Shown here in pieces: positions 16,359 through 23,659 of a DNA stretch of 37,221 nt. The stretch is taken from contig QFPW01000027.1 in assembly GCA_003241785.1 (NCBI GenBank), positions 1 through 37,221 of the forward strand, given 5' to 3'. Under the pieces are notes generated by a model. It was not told where the DNA came from and made no database searches. It saw only the letters and a program-made list of their open reading frames with translations. Both the position numbers and the translations under genes were made by a program. The first letter of the stretch is position 1; each line of letters begins with the position of its first letter. This stretch comes from Rhodovulum sulfidophilum (GTDB lineage Bacteria > Pseudomonadota > Alphaproteobacteria > Rhodobacterales > Rhodobacteraceae).

Positions 16359-17995
16359 CGGCCGCGCTCGTCGTCGTCGCGATCACGCGCGCGGCGCGCG
16401 GCGGCGTCGCGGATCTCCGCCTCGCGTGTCGGCGCCGGAGCCTCGCCCTGCTCCCGCGCCGGTTCCTCCCGCGCGCGCTCCAGCATTCGCAGCCGCTCCG
16501 CCGCCTCGCGGTAGATCGTCCGCGCCGCGCGGTGGAACGCGTCGAGTTCGGCCTCGGCCCGTTCCGGCGCTTCCGGCACCTCTCCGCGCGCCGCGCGGCT
16601 TGCCGCGCGCTCGGCCAATTCGAGCGCGCGGTAGTCGCGGCCGAGGCCGAGCGAGACTGCGCCGGCGGCGTGCCGCGCCGATGTCGTCTCAAGCCCGAGA
16701 TCGTGCCGCCTGGCGAGGTCCGCGACGGCGCGATCGGCCTCGGCCTTGATCGCGACGGCGCCGGCGTCGCCCGCCGCGACCTCGAGGCCGCGATAATCCG
16801 GATGCGGCGTCTCCGCCCGGTAGGTCTGCAAGGCGAGATCGTCGCGAATGAGCGGCGCCGCCTCGGCCTTGAGCCCGGCGATCCGCCGCGCGATCTCGCC
16901 GCGCCGCTCGAGCGGCAGCTCTCCGAGCCGCGCGTCGAGCGTCCGGAAATTGCGCTGAACCTGCTCCTGCTTGTCTTCGATGCTCCGCGCCATGGCGAGC
17001 GCCTCCTCCGTTGTCCGTTCCGATGTCGCCGAAGTTTCCGTGAGGAGCGCGCGGCCCTCGATCAGCGTGGCGGCGGCGTGCTCGATCGCCCGTGCGATTT
17101 CGGGGTCGGCGTCGCGGATCGCCGCCGCGGCGCCCTCGTAGATCCGCGCATGCGCGAGCACCTCGGCCGCCGCGTGGCGCGCCGAGGCCGCGCTGTGCGC
17201 GGGCGCGACCGGCGCGCGCCCTTCCCGCTGGGCGCGGCGATACTCCGCGTCGGGCACCGGCCGCTCATGGACGCCGCGCGAGAGCCGCGAGGTTCCGCTC
17301 AGCGCGATGCCTTCGCGCGCCGCGACCTCGACCTGGACCTCGCGCAGCCGGTCGAAAGTGATCTCGCTTCGCGACGAGATCTTGAGCCACCGACCCTCGT
17401 CGAGGCCGCGCCGGGAGACCACGACGTGGATGTGCGGATAATCCGTGTCGGTGTGGAAGGCGGTGTAGTAGTCCCAGCGCTCGCCATGGGCGCCGCCGTC
17501 GAAAAGCTCCGCCGCCCAGGCGCGACCCGCGCGCTCGGCCGCCTCGGGATCGGTGTCGCGCGGGAAGCTCACCACGAAATGCGAGGTGCGATCCGCCCCG
17601 CCCCGCTCCGCGCCCGGGAACCCCCAGGCCTCGGCGAGCGCCGCCGCGTCCCCGGCGCCGAGCTCCACGCCAAAGGTGCTCTCCGACGAGCGCAGCGGCA
17701 CGGCGCCCTGGCGCGACAGATAGGTCATCTGCGCCTTGAGGCCGCGCCCGTTCTTCGCCCCGCCGGAGCCGATCAGCTTCACGAGCGACTGCGGGTTCGG
17801 CGCCAGCACACCGCCGAGCGCGGCCCGCTTGCGCCGCGCCCCGATCCGGGTCGACGGCTGTGCGCGCGCCGCTCCGCCCCGGCCGAGATCGAGCGCGGCC
17901 CAGTCCTCGCCCATCACCGCGTCGAGCGGGTCGACATGCGCCGGCGCCTGCGCGCCACGCCGGATCAGCGCCGGTACCGAAGGGCCTTCGCTCAT
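16355..17995 (-). CDS. virD2: VirD2-like relaxase (MOBP-type), mobilisation nuclease
   Basis: The relaxase nicks oriT and stays bound to the 5' end. The 546-residue protein follows Agrobacterium VirD2 closely over residues 70-270. The MTYLSRQGAV motif holds the likely nicking Tyr92. SHFVVSFPRDTDPEAAERAG and YYTAFHTDTDYPHIHVVVSR supply the metal-binding three-His motif (His181, His188, His190). RGVHERPVPDAEYRRAQREG matches the VirD2 ERPITYAQYRR region. The first 65 residues are an extra N-terminal segment. The C-terminal ~250 residues are charged and helical (accessory/secretion part), rich in Ala, Arg and Glu. Both ends overlap neighbours by ATGA: mobC upstream and virD4 downstream. The substrate site is probably the nick sequence at 18564-18572. 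Confidence 0.9.
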   Translation of the reverse strand: MSEGPSVPALIRRGAQAPAHVDPLDAVMGEDWAALDLGRGGAARAQPSTRIGARRKRAALGGVLAPNPQSLVKLIGSGGAKNGRGLKAQMTYLSRQGAVPLRSSESTFGVELGAGDAAALAEAWGFPGAERGGADRTSHFVVSFPRDTDPEAAERAGRAWAAELFDGGAHGERWDYYTAFHTDTDYPHIHVVVSRRGLDEGRWLKISSRSEITFDRLREVQVEVAAREGIALSGTSRLSRGVHERPVPDAEYRRAQREGRAPVAPAHSAASARHAAAEVLAHARIYEGAAAAIRDADPEIARAIEHAAATLIEGRALLTETSATSERTTEEALAMARSIEDKQEQVQRNFRTLDARLGELPLERRGEIARRIAGLKAEAAPLIRDDLALQTYRAETPHPDYRGLEVAAGDAGAVAIKAEADRAVADLARRHDLGLETTSARHAAGAVSLGLGRDYRALELAERAASRAARGEVPEAPERAEAELDAFHRAARTIYREAAERLRMLERAREEPAREQGEAPAPTREAEIRDAAARRARDRDDDERGR

Positions 17996-18543
17996 GCCGA
18001 GCCCCCTTTCCCGCCCGGCTCCGCGTCGCCCCGGGCCGCCGCGTCCCGCAATCGCGCCAGCCCGTCCTCGCGCCGCGCCCCGAGATCGAGGATGCGCTGG
18101 AGCGGACCACGGACCTCGATGAGCGCGCGACCAAGCGCGGCACGCTCCTCCAGAAAGGCGCGGAAGTCCGGATCGCTGGTCCGGTTCGCCGCCCGGGCGA
18201 TCTGGTTGATGTTGGTCGCGATGCCCGCGAGCTGGCGATTGAGGCCGCGGAGCTCCGCGACCAGCTCCGCGTCGACCTCGAGGAAACCCCCGATCCGGCG
18301 GGCGGCGATCCGGAGCGCGCGGTTGCGCTTGATGCCGAGGGTCGCGATCCCGGCATCGAGTTCGGCGAGCTCGGCTTCGGTCAGCCGCACCGAAACGAGC
18401 TTGTCCGCGCGCGGTGCCTTCCTCGCTTTCTCGGGATCCTGCCAACGCCCCCGGATCATCCGGCGCGCGCGCCAGGACGGGGTCGTCTCATCGGAGATGT
18501 CGGGGGATTGGGTCGGCGAAGCGGTTGGGTCCTCTTTGGGCAC
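17992..18543 (-). CDS. mobC: MobC-like relaxosome accessory protein (ribbon-helix-helix)
   Basis: This 183-residue protein should bind oriT DNA and help the relaxase melt the nick region. Residues about 47-85 form a ribbon-helix-helix: VSVRLTEAELAELDAGIATL then IKRNRALRIAARRIGGF. The MobC-type signature RGLNRQLAGIATNINQIARAAN follows at about 98-120 (the L-x-x-I-G-x-N-I-N-Q-I/L family motif). The N-terminal 45 residues are polar, with several acidic and Pro residues. It is the first gene of the mobC-virD2-virD4 operon, and its stop overlaps the relaxase ATG by four bases. The nick-like sequence lies 28 bases upstream of its start codon, so it may also repress its own promoter. Confidence 0.8.
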   Translation of the reverse strand: MPKEDPTASPTQSPDISDETTPSWRARRMIRGRWQDPEKARKAPRADKLVSVRLTEAELAELDAGIATLGIKRNRALRIAARRIGGFLEVDAELVAELRGLNRQLAGIATNINQIARAANRTSDPDFRAFLEERAALGRALIEVRGPLQRILDLGARREDGLARLRDAAARGDAEPGGKGGSA

Positions 18544-18552
18544 GGCGGTGTT

Positions 18553-18580
18553 CTACGTAGACAATATCCTGCCTCGAATC
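18553..18580 (+). other. Candidate oriT nick region
   Basis: ATATCCTG at 18564-18571 followed by CC matches the nick core shared by RP4 oriT and T-DNA borders (YATCCTG^Y), giving a predicted cut between 18571 and 18572 on the plus strand. A perfect 8-base palindrome (CTACGTAG, 18553-18560) sits just upstream. The site lies next to the genes of the matching VirD2-type relaxase and its accessory protein. With this polarity, plus-strand DNA to the right of 18572 is transferred first and the mobC-virD2-virD4 operon last. Confidence 0.65.
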
Positions 18581-19141
18581 TAACCCAACCCTTTCCCCCA
18601 ACACAACCCTTGCGAGCAGCCCAATCGCACGCCGGATCGCGCCGCGCGCGGAGCCGGCGAAAATTCGCCCGGTCCGGACGGGTGACGGTATCCAGCGCGG
18701 GCCTGGCGCGGTCGAGCGCAACCCATGAAGAAGGCCGCCAGAAGGTAAGGCATTGCCATGTCTCAGAATACGCATCACGGAAACTCGAACACTCGCGGCA
18801 TCGCCCGCGCTGAACGCGTGTTGCTCGCCCGCCCCGACCAGATGCTGTCAGGGCGCTCCAACGCGCGGGATATCCGCTGCTCGGCCGATCGCCCCATCGG
18901 AACCCATGGCCGTATGCTCCATCCGCACGTCTGAACCTATCGTTATCCGAGTGTCGGATCGTCGCTCGCACTAATGGTCGATCAGGCGGGAAGCCGTGTC
19001 ATCGCCCGATCCGACTTCCGAATGATCCGATGATCTGTCATGCGGATGCACGGATGATCTCTTATGCGGATGCGCGGTTGCGGTAGGGCTCGGATGGACC
19101 TAGAATCCGGCGCTCGGACTATCGACTGACTGGAATATGCG
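18581..19141. repeat. Spacer between oriT and virC1 with direct and inverted repeats
   Basis: This 560-base stretch has no recognisable gene. It contains two tandem 25-base copies (19029-19053 and 19053-19077, period 24, three mismatches), both built around GATGATCT and ATGCGGATGC. ATCCGA-GTG-TCGGAT forms a perfect inverted repeat at 18945-18959. Related GATCCGA/GATGATC strings recur between 18990 and 19036. The arrangement suits accessory-protein binding sites (MobC or VirC1) or a regulated virC1 promoter. Confidence 0.45.
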
Positions 19142-19837
19142 ATGAAGGTGATCTCGTTCGTCTCGTTCAAGGGAGGCGCCGGGAAGACGACCGCGCTGAT
19201 GGCGATCGCCTCGGTGCTGGCCCAGCGAGGCGATCGTCTAGGCCTGTTCGAGGCCGATGAGAACAAGCCCCTGGAGCGCTGGCGGACCAACGCGCGGGCG
19301 GTCGGGACGTGGGATGAGGCGGCCTGCGGCCTCTATCCCTGCCGCGACGAGGAGGCGTTCGAGGTTTCGCTCGCGGCGGCGGAGGAGGATGGCCGCGACT
19401 ATGTCCTTATCGACACCGCCGGTGGCGGCTCCGATCTCAATTCGGCGCTGATCGTCAATTCCGACATCGTGATCCTGCCGACCACGCTCTCCAGCATTGA
19501 CCTGCTCGCGACCGTCGACACCTACCAGTACATCTCGAAGGCGCTGGCGCGCCGGATCAGCCACAAGATCGATGCGCGGTTCCTGCTGACGCGCTTTCCC
19601 CAGTCGCGGCTGAAGACGGCCGAGCAGACCAACCTGCTCGCGGTCGGGCCCATGCCGCAGTTCGACAATCGCCTGACCGAGCGCGGCGCCTACGCGGATC
19701 TGGTCGCGACCGGGCTCTTGGGCCGCTATCACGACCGCCTGTCGCAAGCCCCGGCGCACCGCCTGCTGGCCGGTCACGTCGCGGTTGCGATGAGCGAGGC
19801 GCGCGACCTGACCTCAGAGATCGTCGGGAGCCTCTGA
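19142..19837 (+). CDS. virC1: VirC1-like ParA-family ATPase
   Basis: In Agrobacterium, VirC1 binds the overdrive enhancer by the T-DNA border, raises relaxosome activity and brings it to the cell pole. The 231-residue protein begins MKVISFVSFKGGAGKTTALM, holding the deviant Walker A KGGAGKTT. DRLGLFEADENKPLERW follows, which parallels VirC1 (LFDADENRPLTRW), and then DYVLIDTAGGGSDLN as the Walker A' region. It is a short ParA without a DNA-binding N-terminus and quite unlike the RepA at 33788-34999. It starts the plus-strand operon right of oriT, one base ahead of the virC2-like gene. Only a weak ribosome site is visible before ATG 19142. Confidence 0.82.
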   Translation: MKVISFVSFKGGAGKTTALMAIASVLAQRGDRLGLFEADENKPLERWRTNARAVGTWDEAACGLYPCRDEEAFEVSLAAAEEDGRDYVLIDTAGGGSDLNSALIVNSDIVILPTTLSSIDLLATVDTYQYISKALARRISHKIDARFLLTRFPQSRLKTAEQTNLLAVGPMPQFDNRLTERGAYADLVATGLLGRYHDRLSQAPAHRLLAGHVAVAMSEARDLTSEIVGSL

Positions 19838-19838
19838 C

Positions 19839-20429
19839 ATGGCCCGCGCGATCATCAAGGTACCCGGCAGCTACGGCGCGCTGCGCGCCAGCCTCGAGAT
19901 CCCGATGCCCGAGGCCGAGCCGGCGCCGCCGCCGTCCGAACCGGCGCCGCGCGCCACGGCCGAGGCGAAGCCGCGCCGCGCCGCGCGAGCGGAGGGCGGC
20001 GCGCGAGCGGAGGCTGGCGCGGCGAGGGAAATCACAGCGCCCGGCTCCGAGGCACCGGCGGCGGCGACGCGCAAACGCGTCGCGCGCGCCAATGAATACG
20101 GGATCCGCGTTCCCTACCCCGCGCCGGGGAGCAATCCGGCCTTCGACGAGGTCGTCCGCGTCTATGGCGAGGCCACGGCCGTGAAGCTGATCTTCAAGCG
20201 GGCCATGGACAAACTGCTCGAAGCCGGCAGCGACGCGTTCGCGCTCGCCGAGGAGCCGACCTACGAGACCGACGGCCGGCAGTTCACCACGACCCGGGCC
20301 CTGCCGGAGGCGCTGCTCGAGGCGGCGCGGCGCCGGATCGATCCGATGGCGCTGCGGCCCTCGGGCTATCTGGCGCGCTGGATCTGCGTCTCCGCCATGG
20401 GCGCCGAACTCGCCGCGCTCCGGCGCTGA
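19839..20429 (+). CDS. virC2: VirC2-like conjugal transfer protein
   Basis: The 196-residue product has a disordered Ala/Pro/Glu/Arg-rich first half (about 24-85). A folded C-terminal half (about 85-196) starts YGIRVPYPAPGSNPAFDEVV and has VYGEATAVKLIFKRAMDKLL, TTTRALPEALLEAARRRIDP and a final hydrophobic helix. The size, disordered front, compact back domain and position one base after virC1 all fit VirC2, a ribbon-helix-helix DNA-binding partner of VirC1. Sequence identity is not obvious by eye, so the name rests largely on context. It could be a different small partner of a ParA protein. Confidence 0.58.
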   Translation: MARAIIKVPGSYGALRASLEIPMPEAEPAPPPSEPAPRATAEAKPRRAARAEGGARAEAGAAREITAPGSEAPAAATRKRVARANEYGIRVPYPAPGSNPAFDEVVRVYGEATAVKLIFKRAMDKLLEAGSDAFALAEEPTYETDGRQFTTTRALPEALLEAARRRIDPMALRPSGYLARWICVSAMGAELAALRR

Positions 20430-20480
20430 CTCTCGATCAGGACGCGTCGGGCATCCGGCGCCGAAACAAGGACCAATCTC

Positions 20481-20933
20481 ATGTTCAACTGGGACCGCTT
20501 CGACGACACCGAGCCGCTCTTGCTGCCGGATGGACGCATCGCGAAGATCCGCTACACCTTCGTGCGATCGGCGGCGCGGCCCGCGTTCGGCGCGGTCGGC
20601 GCGTTCGATCCCGTCGCGGGTTCCGTCCTCTGGTCGACGGGACTGCGCGACACATGCCAGGCCTATGGCGCCGGTGAGCGCACGCTCATGCGCTATTGCG
20701 AGCGGGCCGCGCTCATGCCCTGCGGTCGCGAGCGGAGCGCCGCGCGTGACGAGTACCTCGCTCTGCGCAAGTACCTCGGCTCGGAAATGATCGGCCGCGT
20801 GCTCCAGGTCGAGGGCGAGGTTCCGAACCCGGAGCCCGGCGTGTCGATCCTCTGGACGCTCGGTATCGAGGAAACCTCCACCCTCGAGTTCGAGATGGCA
20901 CTCGCCTCCGAGGCTCAGCCCAAGCGGCGATGA
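20481..20933 (+). CDS. Hypothetical protein in the predicted leading region
   Basis: This 150-residue protein is not recognised. It starts MFNWDRFDDTEPLLLPDGRI, has an even mix of strands and helices, two Cys (CQAYG and MPCGRE) and an Arg in TGLRDTCQAYGAGERTLMRYC, and ends with a basic PKRR. There is no signal peptide and no membrane segment. It begins 51 bases after the virC2-like gene on the same strand, with AAGGA about 9 bases ahead of the ATG, and probably belongs to the virC operon. Its position suggests a role in, or early after, DNA transfer, but nothing in the sequence shows the activity. Confidence 0.65.
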   Translation: MFNWDRFDDTEPLLLPDGRIAKIRYTFVRSAARPAFGAVGAFDPVAGSVLWSTGLRDTCQAYGAGERTLMRYCERAALMPCGRERSAARDEYLALRKYLGSEMIGRVLQVEGEVPNPEPGVSILWTLGIEETSTLEFEMALASEAQPKRR

Positions 20934-21105
20934 TCCATGAGATAGCGATAGCCCATAGGGTCAGGCCTCACCGACACGGGCGCTTTTCACGCGTCCGAGG
21001 AAGACCGCGCGGATGCCCGCCCCCCGGGCTCATTCCTCGGCGCGACCCAGCCCTTTGACCATTCCCCCGACGCGATCCTGCGATCGGGATCGGGGGGGTT
21101 CGGAT

Positions 21106-21312
21106 ATGATCAGGCGGGATGGTCCGCGCGCCGGGATAGCGCTCGCGGCGGAGAGGATCGTCACGCGGCGTGGCCTTGCCACGCCGCTCGTGATCGGCCC
21201 GGCGCTCTATCGGCGCGATGAGTTGGCGTGGTTCACTTTCCGGGCACGCTCGCGCGACCGATGCCTTCGGAGCATCGGCTCCGAGACCCCGCGCGCCCTT
21301 GGCGCGCCATGA
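21106..21312 (+). CDS. Small hypothetical protein, first of an overlapping pair
   Basis: A 68-residue frame starts at ATG 21106 after a G-rich ribosome site (GGGGGG about 7 bases upstream). It is basic (many Arg) and has a short hydrophobic centre, LATPLVIGPALYRRDELAWF. Its stop TGA overlaps the ATG of the next small frame by four bases (ATGA at 21309-21312), the same coupling seen in the mobC-virD2-virD4 genes, which is the main reason to believe it. No family is recognised. The coding case is modest in DNA of such high GC. Confidence 0.42.
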   Translation: MIRRDGPRAGIALAAERIVTRRGLATPLVIGPALYRRDELAWFTFRARSRDRCLRSIGSETPRALGAP

Positions 21313-21527
21313 TCATCGAGTTTGAGCCGCGTCTCCGGCGGCGTCGGGAAATCCTGCGCGCGGCGGGGGAAGCCGTCGCCGCGTGCGGGCTCGAAGGCGC
21401 GCTGGCGCTCGGTCTATTTCGCGGAGCCGAGGCGCGATTTTTTGAGTGTCTGGCGCGGCGGATCGCAACATCCGGGCCGACTTCTTCGGGCGAGGCTCCC
21501 GAGGTCGAGCCCACGCTCGCTGGTTGA
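21309..21527 (+). CDS. Small hypothetical protein, second of an overlapping pair
   Basis: A 72-residue frame begins MIIEFEPRLRRRREILRAAG and is predicted mainly helical up to about residue 52 (ALALGLFRGAEARFFECLAR), with a short polar tail. It is coupled by ATGA to the frame before it and ends 59 bases before the convergent ardC stop. No family is recognised. It lies between the virC-like genes and the antirestriction gene in the predicted leading region. A translated product is plausible but not proved. Confidence 0.42.
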   Translation: MIIEFEPRLRRRREILRAAGEAVAACGLEGALALGLFRGAEARFFECLARRIATSGPTSSGEAPEVEPTLAG

Positions 21528-21585
21528 CGCCGCGACCCAACGGCCAGCGGTCGGGCGCCGCCGCTCCATCGCGAGGGAGACCGCC

Positions 21586-22476
21586 TCAGGCGGCGCTCCT
21601 TTCCGCGACTCCCCCTCCGGCCTCGAGCAGGAAATCGACCGCCTTCTGGGCTTCGGCGGCGGCGCGGAAGATCGCGCGCTTGTCGTTTCTCAGCGCCCTG
21701 AGCCAGCTTTCGACATAGGCCGCGCTCTGCCCGAAATCCGGTGTCAGGCCGAGCCGTGCGCAGAGCATGACGTTACCGAGCTCGGCGACGAGCTCCTCGA
21801 ACGCATAGGCGTCGCGGTCGGCGAACTTGGCGAGCCGATCCAGACGGCTCGCATGCCCCGTCCAGTGCGTCGCCTCATGCGCCAGCGTCGCGTAGTAGCC
21901 GGCCATCGCGTGGAAGGTCCTGATCGGAGGCATGTGGATGCGGTCGGCTTTGGGGTCGTAGTAGGCGCGCGGATCCGAGCTCGACACGATCACCGCGCCC
22001 GTCGCGGCGAAGAAGGCCTCCAGCGCGCGATCGGGTTCGGTGCCGAGATCGCGCGGCGCCTCCGGGCGGCGATGGTACGTCTCCGGCAACCCGTCGATCT
22101 GATCGACGTTGAAGACGGCGTAGAGCTTCGTGAACGGGATCGCGCGCCGATCGTCCTCCTCGGCGGCTTCGCCGGCCTTCTCGAAGGTGCCGAACTTGAT
22201 CACGCTCGCGGATTTCTCGCCCTTGCGCACCTGACCGCCGAGCGTCTGGGCCTGACGATAGGTGAACCAGAAGCGCGAGGTGTAGCCCTTCTCCCAGGCC
22301 TCGAGCCAGAGCAGGATCACGTTGATACCGCGATAGGCCTCGCCACACGCCCGGTATGGAAAGACCGCCCCGCGCGCGGTCCCGGCCCAGGGCTGGCGCC
22401 AGGGCGGCGTGCCCGCCTCGATCGCCGCCACGATCCGTTCCGTCACCCACTGTTGCGCGTCGAATTTGCCCGCCAT
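21586..22476 (-). CDS. ardC: ArdC-type antirestriction protein
   Basis: ArdC proteins shield incoming single-stranded plasmid DNA from host nucleases and restriction. The 296-residue product has the N-terminal ssDNA-binding domain (DUF1738, about 5-130, with WRQPWAG, YRGINVILLW, SRFWFTYRQAQTLGGQVRKG) and a C-terminal zincin-like metallopeptidase domain with the zinc motif HEATHWTGH near residue 216, followed by FEELVAELG. All expected metal residues (two His of HExxH-like HEATH and the downstream Glu) are visible. ATG 22476 with GGAAGGA upstream gives the exact family start. It lies to the right of oriT, the side expected to enter a recipient first, as in IncW and other plasmids that carry ardC. 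Confidence 0.93.
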   Translation of the reverse strand: MAGKFDAQQWVTERIVAAIEAGTPPWRQPWAGTARGAVFPYRACGEAYRGINVILLWLEAWEKGYTSRFWFTYRQAQTLGGQVRKGEKSASVIKFGTFEKAGEAAEEDDRRAIPFTKLYAVFNVDQIDGLPETYHRRPEAPRDLGTEPDRALEAFFAATGAVIVSSSDPRAYYDPKADRIHMPPIRTFHAMAGYYATLAHEATHWTGHASRLDRLAKFADRDAYAFEELVAELGNVMLCARLGLTPDFGQSAAYVESWLRALRNDKRAIFRAAAEAQKAVDFLLEAGGGVAERSAA

Positions 22477-22897
22477 TGTCGTCGTCCTTCCAGGTTGGGC
22501 GGTCCGAGCTTCCCCGCTCCGCCGATGGGCGGCGCCTCCTCGGTCGGTGACCGGAAATGCGTCCATGCATTTCCCGGGAGCGGAGCGGGGAGGGCGTGGC
22601 CCGACCCGCGGCCGGGCGGGCGCGGGTCAACCGGGCGGAGCCGCCCCTGGCGCGGCCCGCAGGCGGCACGCCGAGGACACGGGGGGGCGGCGTAGCCGAC
22701 GGCCAGCGGCCGGCGCTCGCCGGTTGACGCGCGCGCGCCCGGATGCTGGGCGGATCAGGAAATGGAAATGGTGTCGGGGCGGGGGTGAGCGGGCCAAAGG
22801 CCCGTCGATCCCCTGCCCCGTCCGCTCGAAGCGCGCCCGCCGATCCGGCGGGCTCCTTTGACCACGCGACGGGCAACATCCGCCGCTGGCGCCGATC
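22477..22897. repeat. GC-rich gene-free spacer with hairpin and short repeats
   Basis: No gene is seen here. GGAAATGC-6 bases-GCATTTCC at 22553-22574 is a perfect 8-base inverted repeat, 77 bases before the ardC start, and could be an operator or a leader hairpin for ardC. A 17-base string CGCTCGCCGGTTGACGC at 22714-22730 recurs with one mismatch at 21514-21530 on the far side of ardC. A neighbouring CGGCCAGCGG also occurs on both sides (21541 and 22700). The rest is extremely G+C-rich. Confidence 0.45.
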
Positions 22898-22911
22898 ATC
22901 ATAAGTATGAT
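22898..22911. promoter_or_regulatory. Candidate ParD operator
   Basis: ATCATA-AG-TATGAT is a perfect 6-base inverted repeat with a 2-base spacer in an AT-rich island, about 30 bases upstream of the parD start. ParD antitoxins are ribbon-helix-helix repressors that bind short palindromes at their own promoter, so this is the natural operator candidate. Confidence 0.5.
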
Positions 22912-22939
22912 AAAGTAGGACCAGCCAAGGGAGGTGAGA

Positions 22940-23227
22940 TTGGCCGAGATCGAACGCCTGACGGTTACCCTGCCCGCCGATCTGGCCGCCGTGCTCCGCG
23001 CGGCGGTCGCCGAGGGGGACTATGCCTCGACGAGCGAGGCGGTGCGCGAGGCGGTGCGCGACTGGCGCTTGAAGCGGCTGCTTCAGGTGCAGGAGCTGGC
23101 GGCCCTGAAGGCCGATATAGACCGGGGTCTGGAAGATGTCGCGGCCGGGCGCGTGAAGGATTTCGACCCGGCACGCATCATCGAGCGGGGGAAGCAGCTA
23201 TTAGCCGGCCGTACGCGCTCCGCCTGA
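22940..23227 (+). CDS. parD: ParD-family antitoxin
   Basis: The 95-residue protein neutralises ParE and represses the operon. The ribbon-helix-helix reads EIERLTVTLPADLAAVLRAA then YASTSEAVREAVRDWRLKR (about 3-45). The C-terminal half contains the helix and extended arm that wrap the toxin (VQELAALKADIDRGLEDV, FDPARIIERGKQLL). The start is taken as TTG 22940 because a near-perfect AAGGGAGGTGA lies 3-13 bases upstream; the in-frame GTG at 22934 is inside that ribosome site. It overlaps parE by 28 bases. The pair lies between ardC and a MucR gene and likely stabilises the plasmid after conjugation. Confidence 0.88.
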   Translation: MAEIERLTVTLPADLAAVLRAAVAEGDYASTSEAVREAVRDWRLKRLLQVQELAALKADIDRGLEDVAAGRVKDFDPARIIERGKQLLAGRTRSA

Positions 23228-23520
23228 CCGAGAGCGCCGAAAGCGACCTCGCCGATATCTGGTCCTATATCGCTTCGGAGGCGTCCGAGGAGACCGCCAG
23301 CCAATTCGTCGGTTCGCTCGGAGCCCACCTCGAGCAGCTTCGCCACGCCCCCTACTCGGGTCCCCCGCGCCCCCAGTTGGCTGAGAGATTGCGCATGCTC
23401 CCGCATGGCAAGTACGCGGTCTACTACATCGTCCGGGAGTTCGAAGTCGTCGTGGTCCGGGTCATCCACGGCGCGCGCGATCACGCCGCGATGGCAATGC
23501 GCGGCGCGTTTCAGGTGTAG
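23200..23520 (+). CDS. parE: ParE-family toxin with apparent ATT start
   Basis: ParE toxins of the RelE superfamily mostly poison DNA gyrase. The 106-residue product reads ISRPYALRLTESAESDLADI then WSYIASEASEETASQF, and ends RVIHGARDHAAMAMRG, with the usual fold-forming KYAVYYIV core and Arg of HGARD. The family normally starts M-S-R-P-Y. Here the codon in that position is ATT (23200), preceded by GGGGGAAG at a good distance, and no ATG, GTG or TTG is in frame for over 100 bases upstream. An ATT start would keep toxin output low. A start further upstream inside parD is less likely because the frame there encodes no family residues. Confidence 0.85.
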   Translation: MSRPYALRLTESAESDLADIWSYIASEASEETASQFVGSLGAHLEQLRHAPYSGPPRPQLAERLRMLPHGKYAVYYIVREFEVVVVRVIHGARDHAAMAMRGAFQV

Positions 23521-23659
23521 TTTTCCGGGGCGGCCGCGCCAACGGTGCGACCCTTGACACGGCGAGGCCTGACCCTGCGACCTGACCACCCAGTCGGTGG
23601 CGGCGATCATCCACTGAAAGCCCCGGCTAACCCGAGCCCATCCGGACCTCACGTCGCGG

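Noticed and set aside
16532..18583. A ~680-codon open frame on the plus strand opposite the relaxase and mobC
   Set aside because: It mirrors two genes with clear VirD2 and MobC motifs and has no start context or family pattern of its own.
19142..19837. The ParA-like protein as the plasmid partition ATPase
   Set aside because: RepA at 33788-34999 fills that role; this one lacks a DNA-binding front and parallels VirC1 in the ADEN-PL-RW region and in gene context.
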